Positions 26,898 through 34,441 of a stretch of 64,000 nucleotides of DNA are shown piece after piece. The position numbers and the translations under genes are program-made. The notes under the pieces were generated by a model. The model did not search any database, was not told where the DNA came from, and saw only the letters and a program-made list of their open reading frames with translations. This DNA is from 14-2 sp963628035 (GTDB lineage: Bacteria > Bacillota > Clostridia > Lachnospirales > Lachnospiraceae), in NCBI GenBank assembly GCA_963628035.1, contig CAVGED010000111.1, forward strand, positions 1 through 64,000, written 5' to 3'. The first letter of the stretch is position 1. Each line of letters starts with the position of its first letter.

Positions 26898-28470
26898 GAT
26901 TCAGTTGAAAAATGTGCGCAAGGTATACAGAAATGGCGTCTATGCGCTGGACGGCGTCAGTATCAGTATTGAACAGGGGGATTTTGTGAGTGTGGCGGGC
27001 GCCTCCGGCTGCGGAAAGACGACGCTGCTCAAATGTATCGCGGGTCTCGAGCCGATCACGGCGGGTGAGCTTTTGATCGCGGGGGAGATCGCCAATGGCA
27101 CGAGAGTTCAGGAGAGAAAAGTCGGCATTGTGTTTCAGGAGTTCACACTGTATCCGCATATGTCTGTTTTTGAGAATATTGCGTTTGCGCTGAAAAAGCA
27201 AAAGCTTCCATACGATGAGATGGTAATGCAGACCAGGGATATCATGGACAGAATGGGGCTTGCGGACATTTCGGCACAGATACCCAGGGAATTGTCCTAT
27301 GGGCAGAAGCAGAAGGTGGCCCTTGCGCGGGCTTTGGTGAAAGAACCGGATATTATCCTGTTTGATGAGCCGCTTTCCAATATTGATGAAGTACTGAAAC
27401 GTGAATATCGGCAGTTCATTGTCCGCACGAAGGAATTGTTCCCGGATAGTACATTCCTGTACGTCACCCATAATATACAGGAAGCTATGAGCATGGGCAA
27501 CAAGCTGGCAGTGATGGATAAAGGCAAGGTGATCCAGTATGGAGCAGTTCGACAGCTTTATGAATATCCCTGTAATCGTCTTGTGCTGGAAACATTGCAC
27601 CAGAATGTGGTATACGCAGATTGCGTGGTCACAGAGAGGTGTGTTGTGGCAGAGGAGGAAAAGATAGAGCTTTCAACGCTCCAGCAGGTCGGCCTGCAGG
27701 GGGATGCGGATATTCCTGCGGTATGTGCGAAGTATGACGGATATATGAGCTGCTTTGACGCTGACGGGAATGCCATTCTGGGGGTACCGGATAAGGTGTG
27801 TTTCCCCATTGAAGTGGACGCGGACAGTATTTCCATCTGCGGCAGACGGTTTCCGGCGGATCCAATTGCAGATGGATTGCTGGGCATAGGCAGCGGGACA
27901 GCAGTGCTGGCACAGCAAAGCTTCCGGTTTTCCGGTATCCCTAACAGCATAGAGCTGGCTGGGACGGTTTTATTTTATGACAGCCCGTATCTCTGCGCGG
28001 AGGTTTCCGGAACAAGGATGGTACTGGCCGTCGCGGAAAATTATCGTGCGGGGGATAAGATTCTTTTATATTATCCGCTCACGGAAATGGAACTCTATGA
28101 TAAAGCCGGAAACCGGATGCTGGCGCAGTATGCGCTGACGGATAATGTGATAGAGGCAAAGGTGCTTTCAGCGCGAAAAGGAATCGTGAAGATTGGCGGC
28201 CGTAAGCTGAGATTCGGTCAGGAGCTGCCGCAGAAAAAAGTTCGTCTGCAGTTTTCAAGGGATGCTTTTTTGCTGACTTCGGATCGGAAACGCGGTCTAG
28301 AAATATCTGTGCTGAATGAAGAATACTGGAATGGACGTACGCTGGTCTATGCGGAAATAAAGGGGGGCCAAAGCTATCTTGTCATGGAACTGGAAGGCAG
28401 GGTCAGAAGCTTTGCGCGGGGAAAAGTTTATGTGGTGGTGGATATGGAAAAAGCAGCGGTTGTGGGATGA
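26890..28470 (+). CDS. ABC sugar importer ATPase with variant signature motif and long C-terminus
   Basis: A 526-residue ATPase. The nucleotide-binding domain (about 1-235) has Walker A GASGCGKTT, Q-loop VFQEFTLYPHM, Walker B IILFDEP and H-loop VTHN. The signature reads LSYGQKQK where MalK/MsmK proteins have LSGGQ. The C-terminal part is about 290 residues, roughly twice the usual MalK regulatory region, and looks like repeated beta-rich OB/TOBE-like modules. It probably powers the permease pair upstream. A dedicated ATPase inside a CUT1 sugar locus is less usual in this group than a shared MsmK. GTG or TTG starts were not needed; the ATG lies in the overlap with the YesL gene. Confidence 0.85.
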   Translation: MPEIQLKNVRKVYRNGVYALDGVSISIEQGDFVSVAGASGCGKTTLLKCIAGLEPITAGELLIAGEIANGTRVQERKVGIVFQEFTLYPHMSVFENIAFALKKQKLPYDEMVMQTRDIMDRMGLADISAQIPRELSYGQKQKVALARALVKEPDIILFDEPLSNIDEVLKREYRQFIVRTKELFPDSTFLYVTHNIQEAMSMGNKLAVMDKGKVIQYGAVRQLYEYPCNRLVLETLHQNVVYADCVVTERCVVAEEEKIELSTLQQVGLQGDADIPAVCAKYDGYMSCFDADGNAILGVPDKVCFPIEVDADSISICGRRFPADPIADGLLGIGSGTAVLAQQSFRFSGIPNSIELAGTVLFYDSPYLCAEVSGTRMVLAVAENYRAGDKILLYYPLTEMELYDKAGNRMLAQYALTDNVIEAKVLSARKGIVKIGGRKLRFGQELPQKKVRLQFSRDAFLLTSDRKRGLEISVLNEEYWNGRTLVYAEIKGGQSYLVMELEGRVRSFARGKVYVVVDMEKAAVVG

Positions 28471-28647
28471 AGCTGAAAGTGATATTACGTTATCACCTTC
28501 CAGGGCTATGTACGAGAGCAATATGTTGAAGGGACGACGTAACGCAGGGGCTTCGCTTTCAGAATGGAAAAATCCTCTTGACGCAGCCAAAGAAAACCCT
28601 TATCCTATAGGTAAATTGGAACTGCGATAACGAGAGGAGAAAAGAAC
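28471..28647. other. unexplained intergenic block with a short palindrome and a promoter
   Basis: Holds the inverted repeat GTGATATTACGTTATCAC (28479-28496) right after the ATPase stop, which lacks a T tail and so is a poor terminator. TTGACG (28578-28583), 17 bases and TATCCT (28601-28606) may be the promoter of the PH-domain gene. An open frame crosses the block but has no ribosome site of its own. Confidence 0.4.
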
Positions 28648-29046
28648 ATGGAACACGTGGAAGAACAGGAAATTATGTATAAGGAACGGAAGAGGATTCT
28701 ATTTCTGGGGCTGCCCTGGACATTTACCAGGTACATCATTACCGAAGATCTGATCACCACCAAGGTGGGATTCTTCAGGGTGGAGGAGAATGACTGCTAC
28801 ATGTACAAAGTGCAGGATGTGAAGCTGACGGTTACGCTGATAGAGCGCATACTCCGGCTGGGCACCATCACCTGCTACACCGGTGATGTGACCAATCCGC
28901 AGCTGATCCTTAAGCATGTGCGGAAAGCCAGAGAGATTAAGAATTATCTGCTGAAGGCATCCGAGGAGGCGCGCATGAAGCGCCGTACCCTGAATACCCT
29001 GAACATCGGGGCAGAGGATCTGGATGATATGATGGATCGGGATTGA
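28648..29046 (+). CDS. PH-domain-like protein (bPH2 type)
   Basis: A 132-residue protein with GAGAGGAGAA before the ATG. Residues about 20-95 look like the bacterial PH (DUF304/YdbT-like) fold: TRYIITEDLITTKVGFF, then the YKVQDVKLTVTLIERILRLGTITCYTGD segment typical of the family. Unlike most bPH2 proteins it lacks transmembrane helices and ends in a charged tail. A good terminator follows. Its function is unknown. Confidence 0.75.
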   Translation: MEHVEEQEIMYKERKRILFLGLPWTFTRYIITEDLITTKVGFFRVEENDCYMYKVQDVKLTVTLIERILRLGTITCYTGDVTNPQLILKHVRKAREIKNYLLKASEEARMKRRTLNTLNIGAEDLDDMMDRD

Positions 29047-29062
29047 TTAAGGTTCAAGCTTT

Positions 29063-29099
29063 GCACCGGTAAGCTGTCGGAGACAGCCCGGTGCTTTTT
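29063..29099 (+). terminator. rho-independent terminator after the PH-domain gene
   Basis: GCACCGG (29063-29069) pairs with CCGGTGC (29088-29094), with the inner stem GCTGTC/GACAGC and a TTTTT tail. Confidence 0.9.
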
Positions 29100-29108
29100 A
29101 TGTCATAG

Positions 29109-29522
29109 TCAAGCGCGCTTCGTGCGCCCGGCGATAAGGCGCTCGAAGATCAATCCCGCGACCATCCAGAAGGGCGTATAATCAAGGCGGATCACGCCAT
29201 TTATGTTGCTTTTCGCTTCGCTGTAATCCCAGGGGCAGGCGCCCTGCCTTTTTAAGAAGGAACCGCAGAGAAATTCAAAGAGAAAGATTCCGGCAGAGTA
29301 TATCACGCTTCGCAGAAGTGCAGGAAGCCGCCGGATCAGGGAATAGAGCGGCCCGATCAGGGCAGCCATACCGTAGATGGGGAACATCCAGAGCGAGGTG
29401 TTCCCCATTAATTTCATTTCCCGGCGGCGGAAGGAGTTCAATGCGGTAAACAGGATCTCCATGCACCATCCGGCCAGGCCGCAGATGAAAAAGTTTTTTC
29501 TTATCGTTGTTATTGTTTTCAT
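29109..29522 (-). CDS. CmpB-family small membrane protein (putative ABC transporter permease family)
   Basis: About 137 residues if translation starts at the ATG at 29522. The sequence (FFICGLAGWCMEILFT, then the GNTSLWMFPIYGMAALIGPLYSL region and a final WDYSEAKSNINGVIRLDYTPFW) fits the ABC_trans_CmpB family, with about four membrane segments. The frame stays open up to 30020, but that extension reads through an inverted-repeat element and has no resemblance to the family. No good ribosome site is seen before 29522, so the gene may have lost its original upstream region to the element. Function unknown. Confidence 0.6.
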   Translation of the reverse strand: MKTITTIRKNFFICGLAGWCMEILFTALNSFRRREMKLMGNTSLWMFPIYGMAALIGPLYSLIRRLPALLRSVIYSAGIFLFEFLCGSFLKRQGACPWDYSEAKSNINGVIRLDYTPFWMVAGLIFERLIAGRTKRA

Positions 29523-29545
29523 AGGGCTAGTGTGCGCAGAAATAG

Positions 29546-29743
29546 CGTTACTATTCACAGCCACAGATAAATCCGCCATCAGAATCGTCGAGCTTGCTCG
29601 TAAGAGGCTGATTGGCGATTTAGCTGTGACTGGAATCAGGAACCTCCACCCACATAAGCAAAACAGAACGCTGCACAGCAGCAACAGACAGCTCTGCTGG
29701 CTGGTTTTGCGCATGCAGGTGGAGGTGGCTGTGAATAGTAACG
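29546..29743. repeat. intergenic element bounded by 19-bp perfect inverted repeats
   Basis: CGTTACTATTCACAGCCAC (29546-29564) is repeated in exact inverted form at 29725-29743. Inside lies a second imperfect inverted repeat (ACCTCCACC near 29643 with GGTGGAGGT at 29718-29726, and matching AAGCAAAAC/GTTTTGC). The 198-base unit carries no credible gene. It has the form of a small palindromic mobile-element derivative; no transposase is present. Confidence 0.6.
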
Positions 29744-29781
29744 AAATAGCGAAGCTATGCAGGGAGAAATCGCACGCTGGC

Positions 29782-29810
29782 TTGACAAGTCTCATACCTT
29801 CGCGTACAAT
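29782..29810 (+). promoter_or_regulatory. near-consensus promoter in front of a candidate RNA
   Basis: TTGACA (29782-29787), exactly 17 bases, then TACAAT (29805-29810). Transcription would begin near 29817, about ten bases before the closing helix of the predicted RNA. No open frame with a ribosome site follows it directly. Confidence 0.65.
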
Positions 29811-29827
29811 GTGGATGATAAGGTTAC

Positions 29828-29993
29828 AATAAAAGCCCAGTCTCCATGGAGGGACGCGGTGGGTGCTTGCACACACAAGCGTACAAACATGAGAGACGCT
29901 AACCTGTATGAGCAAGTAGACCGATAGGTCGGATTGTGAATGCAGGTAGGATTGCAAGAATGCGAAGCATGGAGCAATCCGTGGGCTTTTATT
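29828..29993 (+). ncRNA. candidate structured non-coding RNA (unknown class)
   Basis: A 166-base segment closed by a perfect 12-bp helix, AATAAAAGCCCA (29828-29839) with TGGGCTTTTATT (29982-29993); the 3' arm is U-rich like a terminator. Inside are three hairpins: GCTTG/CAAGC (29865-29880); ACCTGTAT/ATGCAGGT (29902-29947) enclosing GACC-GATA-GGTC (29919-29930); and GGATTGC/GCAATCC (29949-29980) with inner ATGC-GAA-GCAT. A consensus promoter sits just upstream. The ends recur, with the middle missing, in inverted orientation at 35431-35506. The terminal helix recalls retron RNAs, but no reverse transcriptase is nearby. Expression is not shown; this rests on structure and promoter alone. Confidence 0.5.
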
Positions 29994-30064
29994 CATAGTG
30001 GTGTCTGTGTTAGCAGACATGGAGGTTTAGTAGCAAAGTATTCATTATAAACGGAGGTATGACA

Positions 30065-30625
30065 ATGAGCAGAAAGAATTACGGAGCAAAGGCATGGAGC
30101 TATCCGCAGCCGGTGTGGATCATCGCCACCTATGATGAGAACGGAGTGCCCGATGCGATGAATGCGGCATGGGGCGGCATCAGTGAGGAGAGAGAGATAT
30201 CTGTCTGCCTCTCACCCGGTCATAAGACCTGTAAGAACTTCGCAGTTACCGGAGCATTTACCATCAGCATGGCAGATGCTGCACATGTGGCAGGATGCGA
30301 TTACGTGGGAATGGCAAGTGGAAATACGACGAAGGATAAGTTTGCGAGAGCCGGATTTACTGCGACAAAGAGCGAATTGGTGAACGCACCGATCATCAAT
30401 GAACTGGCTGTCTGCATGGAGTGCAAGGTGATCAGCTACGATAAGGAAACCTGCATCTTGAAGGGTGAGATCGTGAATGTGAGTGTTGACGAGACAGCTC
30501 TGACAGACGGAAAGGTTGATGTGAGCAAGGTGGCTCCGATCTGCTTTGATCCCTTCAATAATGCATATCATGTGATCGGAGAGAAGGTTGGAGGCGCCTG
30601 GGAATGTGGCAAGAAGCTGATGTGA
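30065..30625 (+). CDS. flavin reductase family protein (FMN-binding split barrel)
   Basis: A 186-residue protein, start chosen at ATG 30065 because GGAGG (30053-30057) is seven bases before it; the ATG at 30059 is too close. The sequence has the split-barrel pattern: PQPVWIIATYDENGVPDAMNAAWGG, then SPGHKTCKNFAVTGAFTISMA, and FDPFNNAYHVIG near the end. Members reduce or carry FMN in the cytoplasm, often as flavoredoxin-like electron carriers; the partner is not evident. The 5' leader contains the end of the repeat/RNA element. Confidence 0.88.
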   Translation: MSRKNYGAKAWSYPQPVWIIATYDENGVPDAMNAAWGGISEEREISVCLSPGHKTCKNFAVTGAFTISMADAAHVAGCDYVGMASGNTTKDKFARAGFTATKSELVNAPIINELAVCMECKVISYDKETCILKGEIVNVSVDETALTDGKVDVSKVAPICFDPFNNAYHVIGEKVGGAWECGKKLM

Positions 30626-30691
30626 TGTGCCAAGAGGTTCAGAATTATTGAATTTCACATCAGAGCCTGTCGGAACTGTCGGAAAAAGAAA

Positions 30692-30724
30692 TTCATTGCA
30701 AAAATGAAATGCTGACTATATAAT
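30692..30724 (+). promoter_or_regulatory. promoter and palindrome of the toxin-antitoxin pair
   Basis: TTGCAA (30696-30701), 17 bases and TATAAT (30719-30724) form a strong promoter. The inverted repeat TTCATT-GCAAA-AATGAA (30692-30708) covers the -35, as expected for autorepression by an antitoxin. Confidence 0.65.
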
Positions 30725-30781
30725 GTATATAAAGAATATTGTGAGTGTGCATGAGCCATATTATAGAAGGAGGTGTTGGAT

Positions 30782-30976
30782 ATGGCCACTTCAAGTATTA
30801 CAAAGAACTTTGTCGTTTCTGGTGAAAAACAAGTAGAGAAATTTGCTAATGCCATTGAAGCGTCTTATCAAGAATCTCTTTGCAGAAAGTCTGAGCCTGA
30901 TTTGAGGATAACCTATCTACGAGGCTCGGCTGAAGTGAAAAAATTTATGGCAAAAAGGAAGAAGGCAAATGCTTAA
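30782..30976 (+). CDS. small protein, probable antitoxin of a GNAT toxin
   Basis: A 64-residue protein starting at ATG 30782, seven bases after AAGGAGGTG (the GTG at 30773 lies inside that site). It begins TSSITKNFVVSGEKQVEKFANAIE and ends in a basic tail, RGSAEVKKFMAKRKK. It overlaps the acetyltransferase gene by eight bases. Small size, order (upstream of the GNAT gene), overlap and a palindrome-bearing promoter match type II toxin-antitoxin modules. No DNA-binding fold could be assigned with certainty. Confidence 0.65.
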   Translation: MATSSITKNFVVSGEKQVEKFANAIEASYQESLCRKSEPDLRITYLRGSAEVKKFMAKRKKANA

Positions 30977-31580
30977 TGACATAACAGTCTTTAACATTCG
31001 TGAATACTTGTCTGTCAAAGACGATAAAGATCTCGGAGAGGATGAGTTACGACAGCTCTTCTCCGAGTTTTCATGTGACAAGAATTCAGATGTAGAAAGA
31101 TTTTTAAAAGAGCAATCAATAGAATTTACCAAAAAGAATCAATCCGTCACCTTTCTGGTGTTTTCGAATAATGATGCTTCGCTGGTTGGGTATTTTACAC
31201 TTGCAATTAAGCCAATCACCATAAGTGCGGAACATTTCAGTAATACAATGAAACGTAAAATTGCCAGAGTGAGCGAGTTGGACGAAACAAATGGTACATA
31301 TACTCTTTCAGCATACCTTGTGGCACAGCTTGGAAAAAACTATTGGAATAACGCAAATGAGAAAATTACCGGAGAACAATTACTTCAGGCTGCCATAGAT
31401 ACCATTAGGGAATTGCAGTATATGGCGGGTGGTATGGTGGTCTTTCTTGAGGCAGAGGAAGAAGAGAAGTTGATGCATTTTTATGAGGATAAGAATGGCT
31501 TCAAGAGATTTGATACAAAGAAAGTGAAGGTTGGAAGTGAGAATGCACATACATTAATCCAGCTTTTAAAGATATTGTAA
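30969..31580 (+). CDS. GNAT-fold acetyltransferase, probable toxin of a type II pair
   Basis: A 203-residue protein with GNAT features: a core strand VTFLVFSNNDASLVGYFTLAIKP, a central YLVAQLGKNYW segment in the place of the acetyl-CoA loop, and the closing FLEAEEEEKLMHFYEDKNGFKRF, the usual GNAT C-terminal helix-strand. GNAT toxins of the TacT/AtaT class acetylate charged tRNAs and block translation; the target here is inferred. It is about 30 residues longer than typical TacT proteins because of an acidic N-terminal region (about 1-60). Codon use looks more AT-rich than the flanking housekeeping genes, which suggests acquisition. Confidence 0.7.
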   Translation: MLNDITVFNIREYLSVKDDKDLGEDELRQLFSEFSCDKNSDVERFLKEQSIEFTKKNQSVTFLVFSNNDASLVGYFTLAIKPITISAEHFSNTMKRKIARVSELDETNGTYTLSAYLVAQLGKNYWNNANEKITGEQLLQAAIDTIRELQYMAGGMVVFLEAEEEEKLMHFYEDKNGFKRFDTKKVKVGSENAHTLIQLLKIL

Positions 31581-31631
31581 AGGTGATCGAAAAAAGTTAA
31601 AGAGGATTAAGAACCTACAGGCGGTGAGCAG

Positions 31632-33947
31632 ATGGCAGAGTACGCCAACATTATCATAGATATTACACAGGAAAAGCTGGATCGGACCTTCCAGTACCGG
31701 ATCCCGGAGCAGCTGCGAGATCGGCTGGCACCGGGGATGCAGGTGCAGGTGCCCTTCGGGAACGGGAACCGTACCATCAAGGGCTATGTGATAGAGCTGA
31801 CGGACAAGGCAGAGTTCGATCCGAAGAAGCAGAAGGAGATACTGGCCATCGATGGGGAAGGCGTGCCGGTGGAGGCACAGTTGATCACGCTGGCTGCGTG
31901 GATCCGGGAGAATTATGGAGGCACCATGAGCCAGGCACTTAAAACGGTGCTCCCGGTGAAGCAGAAGCAGAAGCAGCAGGAGAAAAGAAGTGTGGTGCTT
32001 CTGGCTTCCGAGGAAGAAGCCGGAAAGCAGCTGGAGCAGTTTGAGAGAAAGAACAGCACGGCCCGCGCCCGCCTGCTATCAGCGCTCATAGCGGAGCGAG
32101 AGATTCCTTACGAGGTGGTGACCGGGAAGCTGAATATCACAGCCGCAGTCATCCGTGTTCTGGAGGAAATGGGGCTGCTTTTCGTACGCAGAGAGACAAC
32201 GTATCGAGATCCGCTGCATTTTATGAAAGGTCTGGCCGAAGATCGGTCACAGGACCTGAACGCATCCATTCAGAGCAAAGAAAGTCAGCCTCCCGGTATG
32301 AAAGCGGGGGAAGATATCACTTTGAATGAAGGGCAGCAGCAGATCGTAGACCGGATCACAGCCGACCAGGCAGAAGACCATCCGGCAACCTACCTAATCC
32401 ACGGCGTCACCGGCAGCGGCAAGACTGCCGTGTACATCGAACTGATTGCAAGGGCGGCGGCACAGGGAAAGCAGTCCATCGTGCTGATCCCGGAGATTGC
32501 GCTGACTTTTCAGACCGTGATGCGCTTCTACAAGCGCTTTGGTGGACGTGTGTCCATCCTGAATTCCCGGATGTCGCCGGGCGAACGCTACGATCAGTTT
32601 CTTCGGGCGAAAAATGGTGAGCTGGATGTGATGATCGGTCCAAGATCGGCATTGTTCACACCTTTTTCAAATTTAGGGTTTATTATCATAGATGAAGAAC
32701 ATGAGACTTCCTATAAGAGTGAGACGGTTCCGCGGTATCACGCCAGAGAGACAGCCATCATGCGGGCGCAGATGTGTGGGGCCAGTGTGGTACTAGGCTC
32801 AGCAACACCTTCCGTCGAAAGCTATTATAGAGCCAGACAGGGAGAATATAAGCTGCTTACGCTGGATAAGAGAGTGGAAGAGCGTCCCCTGCCGGATTGC
32901 GAGATCGTGGATCTTCGGGAGGAATTAAGTCACGGCAACCGTTCGATCTTAAGTGATCGACTTCAGGAGCTGATGGAGGAACGATTAAAGGAGAACCAGC
33001 AGATCATGCTGTTCCTGAACCGCCGGGGCGTGTCAGGCTTTGTATCCTGCCGGGCATGCGGTCATGTGTTCAAGTGTCCGCACTGCGATGTTTCCTTAAG
33101 CTGGCATAACAATGGCAAGCTGGTCTGCCACTACTGCGGTTACCAGGAGCCTGCGGCAAAGCTCTGTCCCAAGTGTGGATCGAAGTATGTGGGCGGCTTT
33201 AAGGCCGGAACCCAGAAGATCGAGCAGGTGGTAAAGGAACGTTTTCCGGAGGCGCGGGTGCTGCGCATGGACTTCGACACTACGCGCAGTAAGGAAGGGC
33301 ATGAGAAGATCCTGTCTGCTTTTGCCAACCATGAGGCGGATATTCTGGTGGGGACCCAGATGATCGTGAAGGGTCACGATTTCCCGGAGGTCACACTGGT
33401 AGGTATCCTGGCAGCGGATCTGTCTCTGTACGTCAGCGACTACCACGGTGCGGAAAGAACCTTTCAGCTCTTGACCCAGGCGGCCGGACGGGCGGGACGC
33501 GGCAACAAGAAGGGGCAAGTGGTGATACAGACCTACAGCCCGGATCATTACAGCATTGAGCTGGCTGCAAGACAGGATTATCAGGGGTTCTTTGAACAGG
33601 AGATGGCATATCGCAGGCTGATGAAATACCCGCCGATATGGCATATGATGGTGATGCTGGTGGCCTCGGCGGAGCAGGAGAGCGCCGAGCGGCTGGCAGG
33701 ACTGCTGGGGGATAAGCTACGTAAGTCCCAGGAAAATGGACAGATAACGGGGCTTGTCATGATCGGCCCGGCAGATGCAGCGGTGGCTAAGGTCAATGAT
33801 ATTTATAAAAAGGTAATTTATCTGAAGCATGAGGATCACGCCGTACTGGTGCGGATCAAGGATGTACTGGAAGAATTTATTGGAAAACACCGGGAATTTG
33901 AAACGGTTGCAATACAATTTGACATTGACCCGATGAACGGGTTTTAG
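31632..33947 (+). CDS. priA: primosomal replication restart helicase PriA
   Basis: A 771-residue ATP-dependent 3'-5' helicase that reloads the replisome at stalled forks. The N-terminal 3'-BD (about 1-105) is followed by Walker A GVTGSGKTAVY, Walker B IIIDEEH, and the zinc-binding insertion with Cys pairs between about 473 and 520 (CRACGHVFKCPHC, then CHYCG and CPKCG). Helicase motifs VGTQMIVKGHDFP and QAAGRAGRG are present. The order priA-def-fmt with short gaps is conserved in Firmicutes. Confidence 0.97.
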   Translation: MAEYANIIIDITQEKLDRTFQYRIPEQLRDRLAPGMQVQVPFGNGNRTIKGYVIELTDKAEFDPKKQKEILAIDGEGVPVEAQLITLAAWIRENYGGTMSQALKTVLPVKQKQKQQEKRSVVLLASEEEAGKQLEQFERKNSTARARLLSALIAEREIPYEVVTGKLNITAAVIRVLEEMGLLFVRRETTYRDPLHFMKGLAEDRSQDLNASIQSKESQPPGMKAGEDITLNEGQQQIVDRITADQAEDHPATYLIHGVTGSGKTAVYIELIARAAAQGKQSIVLIPEIALTFQTVMRFYKRFGGRVSILNSRMSPGERYDQFLRAKNGELDVMIGPRSALFTPFSNLGFIIIDEEHETSYKSETVPRYHARETAIMRAQMCGASVVLGSATPSVESYYRARQGEYKLLTLDKRVEERPLPDCEIVDLREELSHGNRSILSDRLQELMEERLKENQQIMLFLNRRGVSGFVSCRACGHVFKCPHCDVSLSWHNNGKLVCHYCGYQEPAAKLCPKCGSKYVGGFKAGTQKIEQVVKERFPEARVLRMDFDTTRSKEGHEKILSAFANHEADILVGTQMIVKGHDFPEVTLVGILAADLSLYVSDYHGAERTFQLLTQAAGRAGRGNKKGQVVIQTYSPDHYSIELAARQDYQGFFEQEMAYRRLMKYPPIWHMMVMLVASAEQESAERLAGLLGDKLRKSQENGQITGLVMIGPADAAVAKVNDIYKKVIYLKHEDHAVLVRIKDVLEEFIGKHREFETVAIQFDIDPMNGF

Positions 33948-33958
33948 GAGGAAAAACA

Positions 33959-34441
33959 ATGGCTTTGAGAACGATTCGTATTATGGGAGACGAAGTATTG
34001 ACAAAAAAATGTCGGGAGATTCCGCTGATGACCCCGCGCATCAAACAGTTGATCGGCGATATGCAGGATACCATGTATGAGGCGGGCGGTGTAGGGCTGG
34101 CTGCGCCTCAGGTAGGCATCTTAAAGCGCCTGGTGGTTATCGACGTGGGAGAAGGCCCTATCGTGCTGATCAACCCACAGATCCTTGAGACCTCCGGGGA
34201 GCAGACCGGGGACGAGGGCTGCTTAAGCCTTCCGGGCAAGGCAGGTCAGGTCACAAGACCGAATTATGTAAAGGTCAGGGCTTTGGATGAGAAGATGCAG
34301 GAATTCGAACTGGAGGGCACAGAGCTTCTGGCTCGTGCCATCTGCCACGAGCTGGATCACCTGGATGGCCATATGTATGTGGAAAAGGTAGAGGGTGAGC
34401 TTCACGATGTGGTATATGACGAGGATGAGGATGAAGAGTAG
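33959..34441 (+). CDS. def: peptide deformylase
   Basis: A 160-residue metalloenzyme that removes the formyl group from new N-terminal methionines. All three motifs are present: GGVGLAAPQVG, DEGCLSLP (metal Cys) and CHELDHLDG (metal His pair and catalytic Glu). RBS AGGAGG precedes ATG, and the stop is directly followed by the fmt start. An acidic tail closes the protein. Deformylase and formyltransferase are the two ends of the same formylation cycle. Confidence 0.97.
   Translation: MALRTIRIMGDEVLTKKCREIPLMTPRIKQLIGDMQDTMYEAGGVGLAAPQVGILKRLVVIDVGEGPIVLINPQILETSGEQTGDEGCLSLPGKAGQVTRPNYVKVRALDEKMQEFELEGTELLARAICHELDHLDGHMYVEKVEGELHDVVYDEDEDEE

Larger units (their letters stand above)
29523..30064. 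other. gene-poor stretch between the CmpB gene and the flavin reductase
   Basis: These 540 bases contain the 19-bp inverted-repeat unit (29546-29743), the promoter and candidate RNA (29782-29993), and a conserved tail with hairpin TGTCTG/CAGACA (30002-30019) shared with the copy beside fmt. Open frames across it on both strands look like chance reading of repeats. Confidence 0.55.

Noticed and set aside
28379..28630. An 83-residue frame after the importer ATPase
   Set aside because: Starts inside the ATPase gene in another frame without a ribosome site. The part beyond the stop is unrecognised; a gene remnant is possible but not supported.
29377..29832. A 151-residue plus-strand frame
   Set aside because: It lies opposite the CmpB-family gene and the repeat unit and has no ribosome site or family resemblance.
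29109..30020. A single 303-residue minus-strand protein
   Set aside because: Only the last 137 residues match a protein family. The rest reads through a 19-bp inverted-repeat unit, the candidate RNA and other repeats, with no ribosome site at the far start.
29782..30040. A retron
   Set aside because: The closed RNA shape fits loosely, but the next genes are a flavin reductase and a toxin-antitoxin pair. No reverse transcriptase is encoded within several kilobases.
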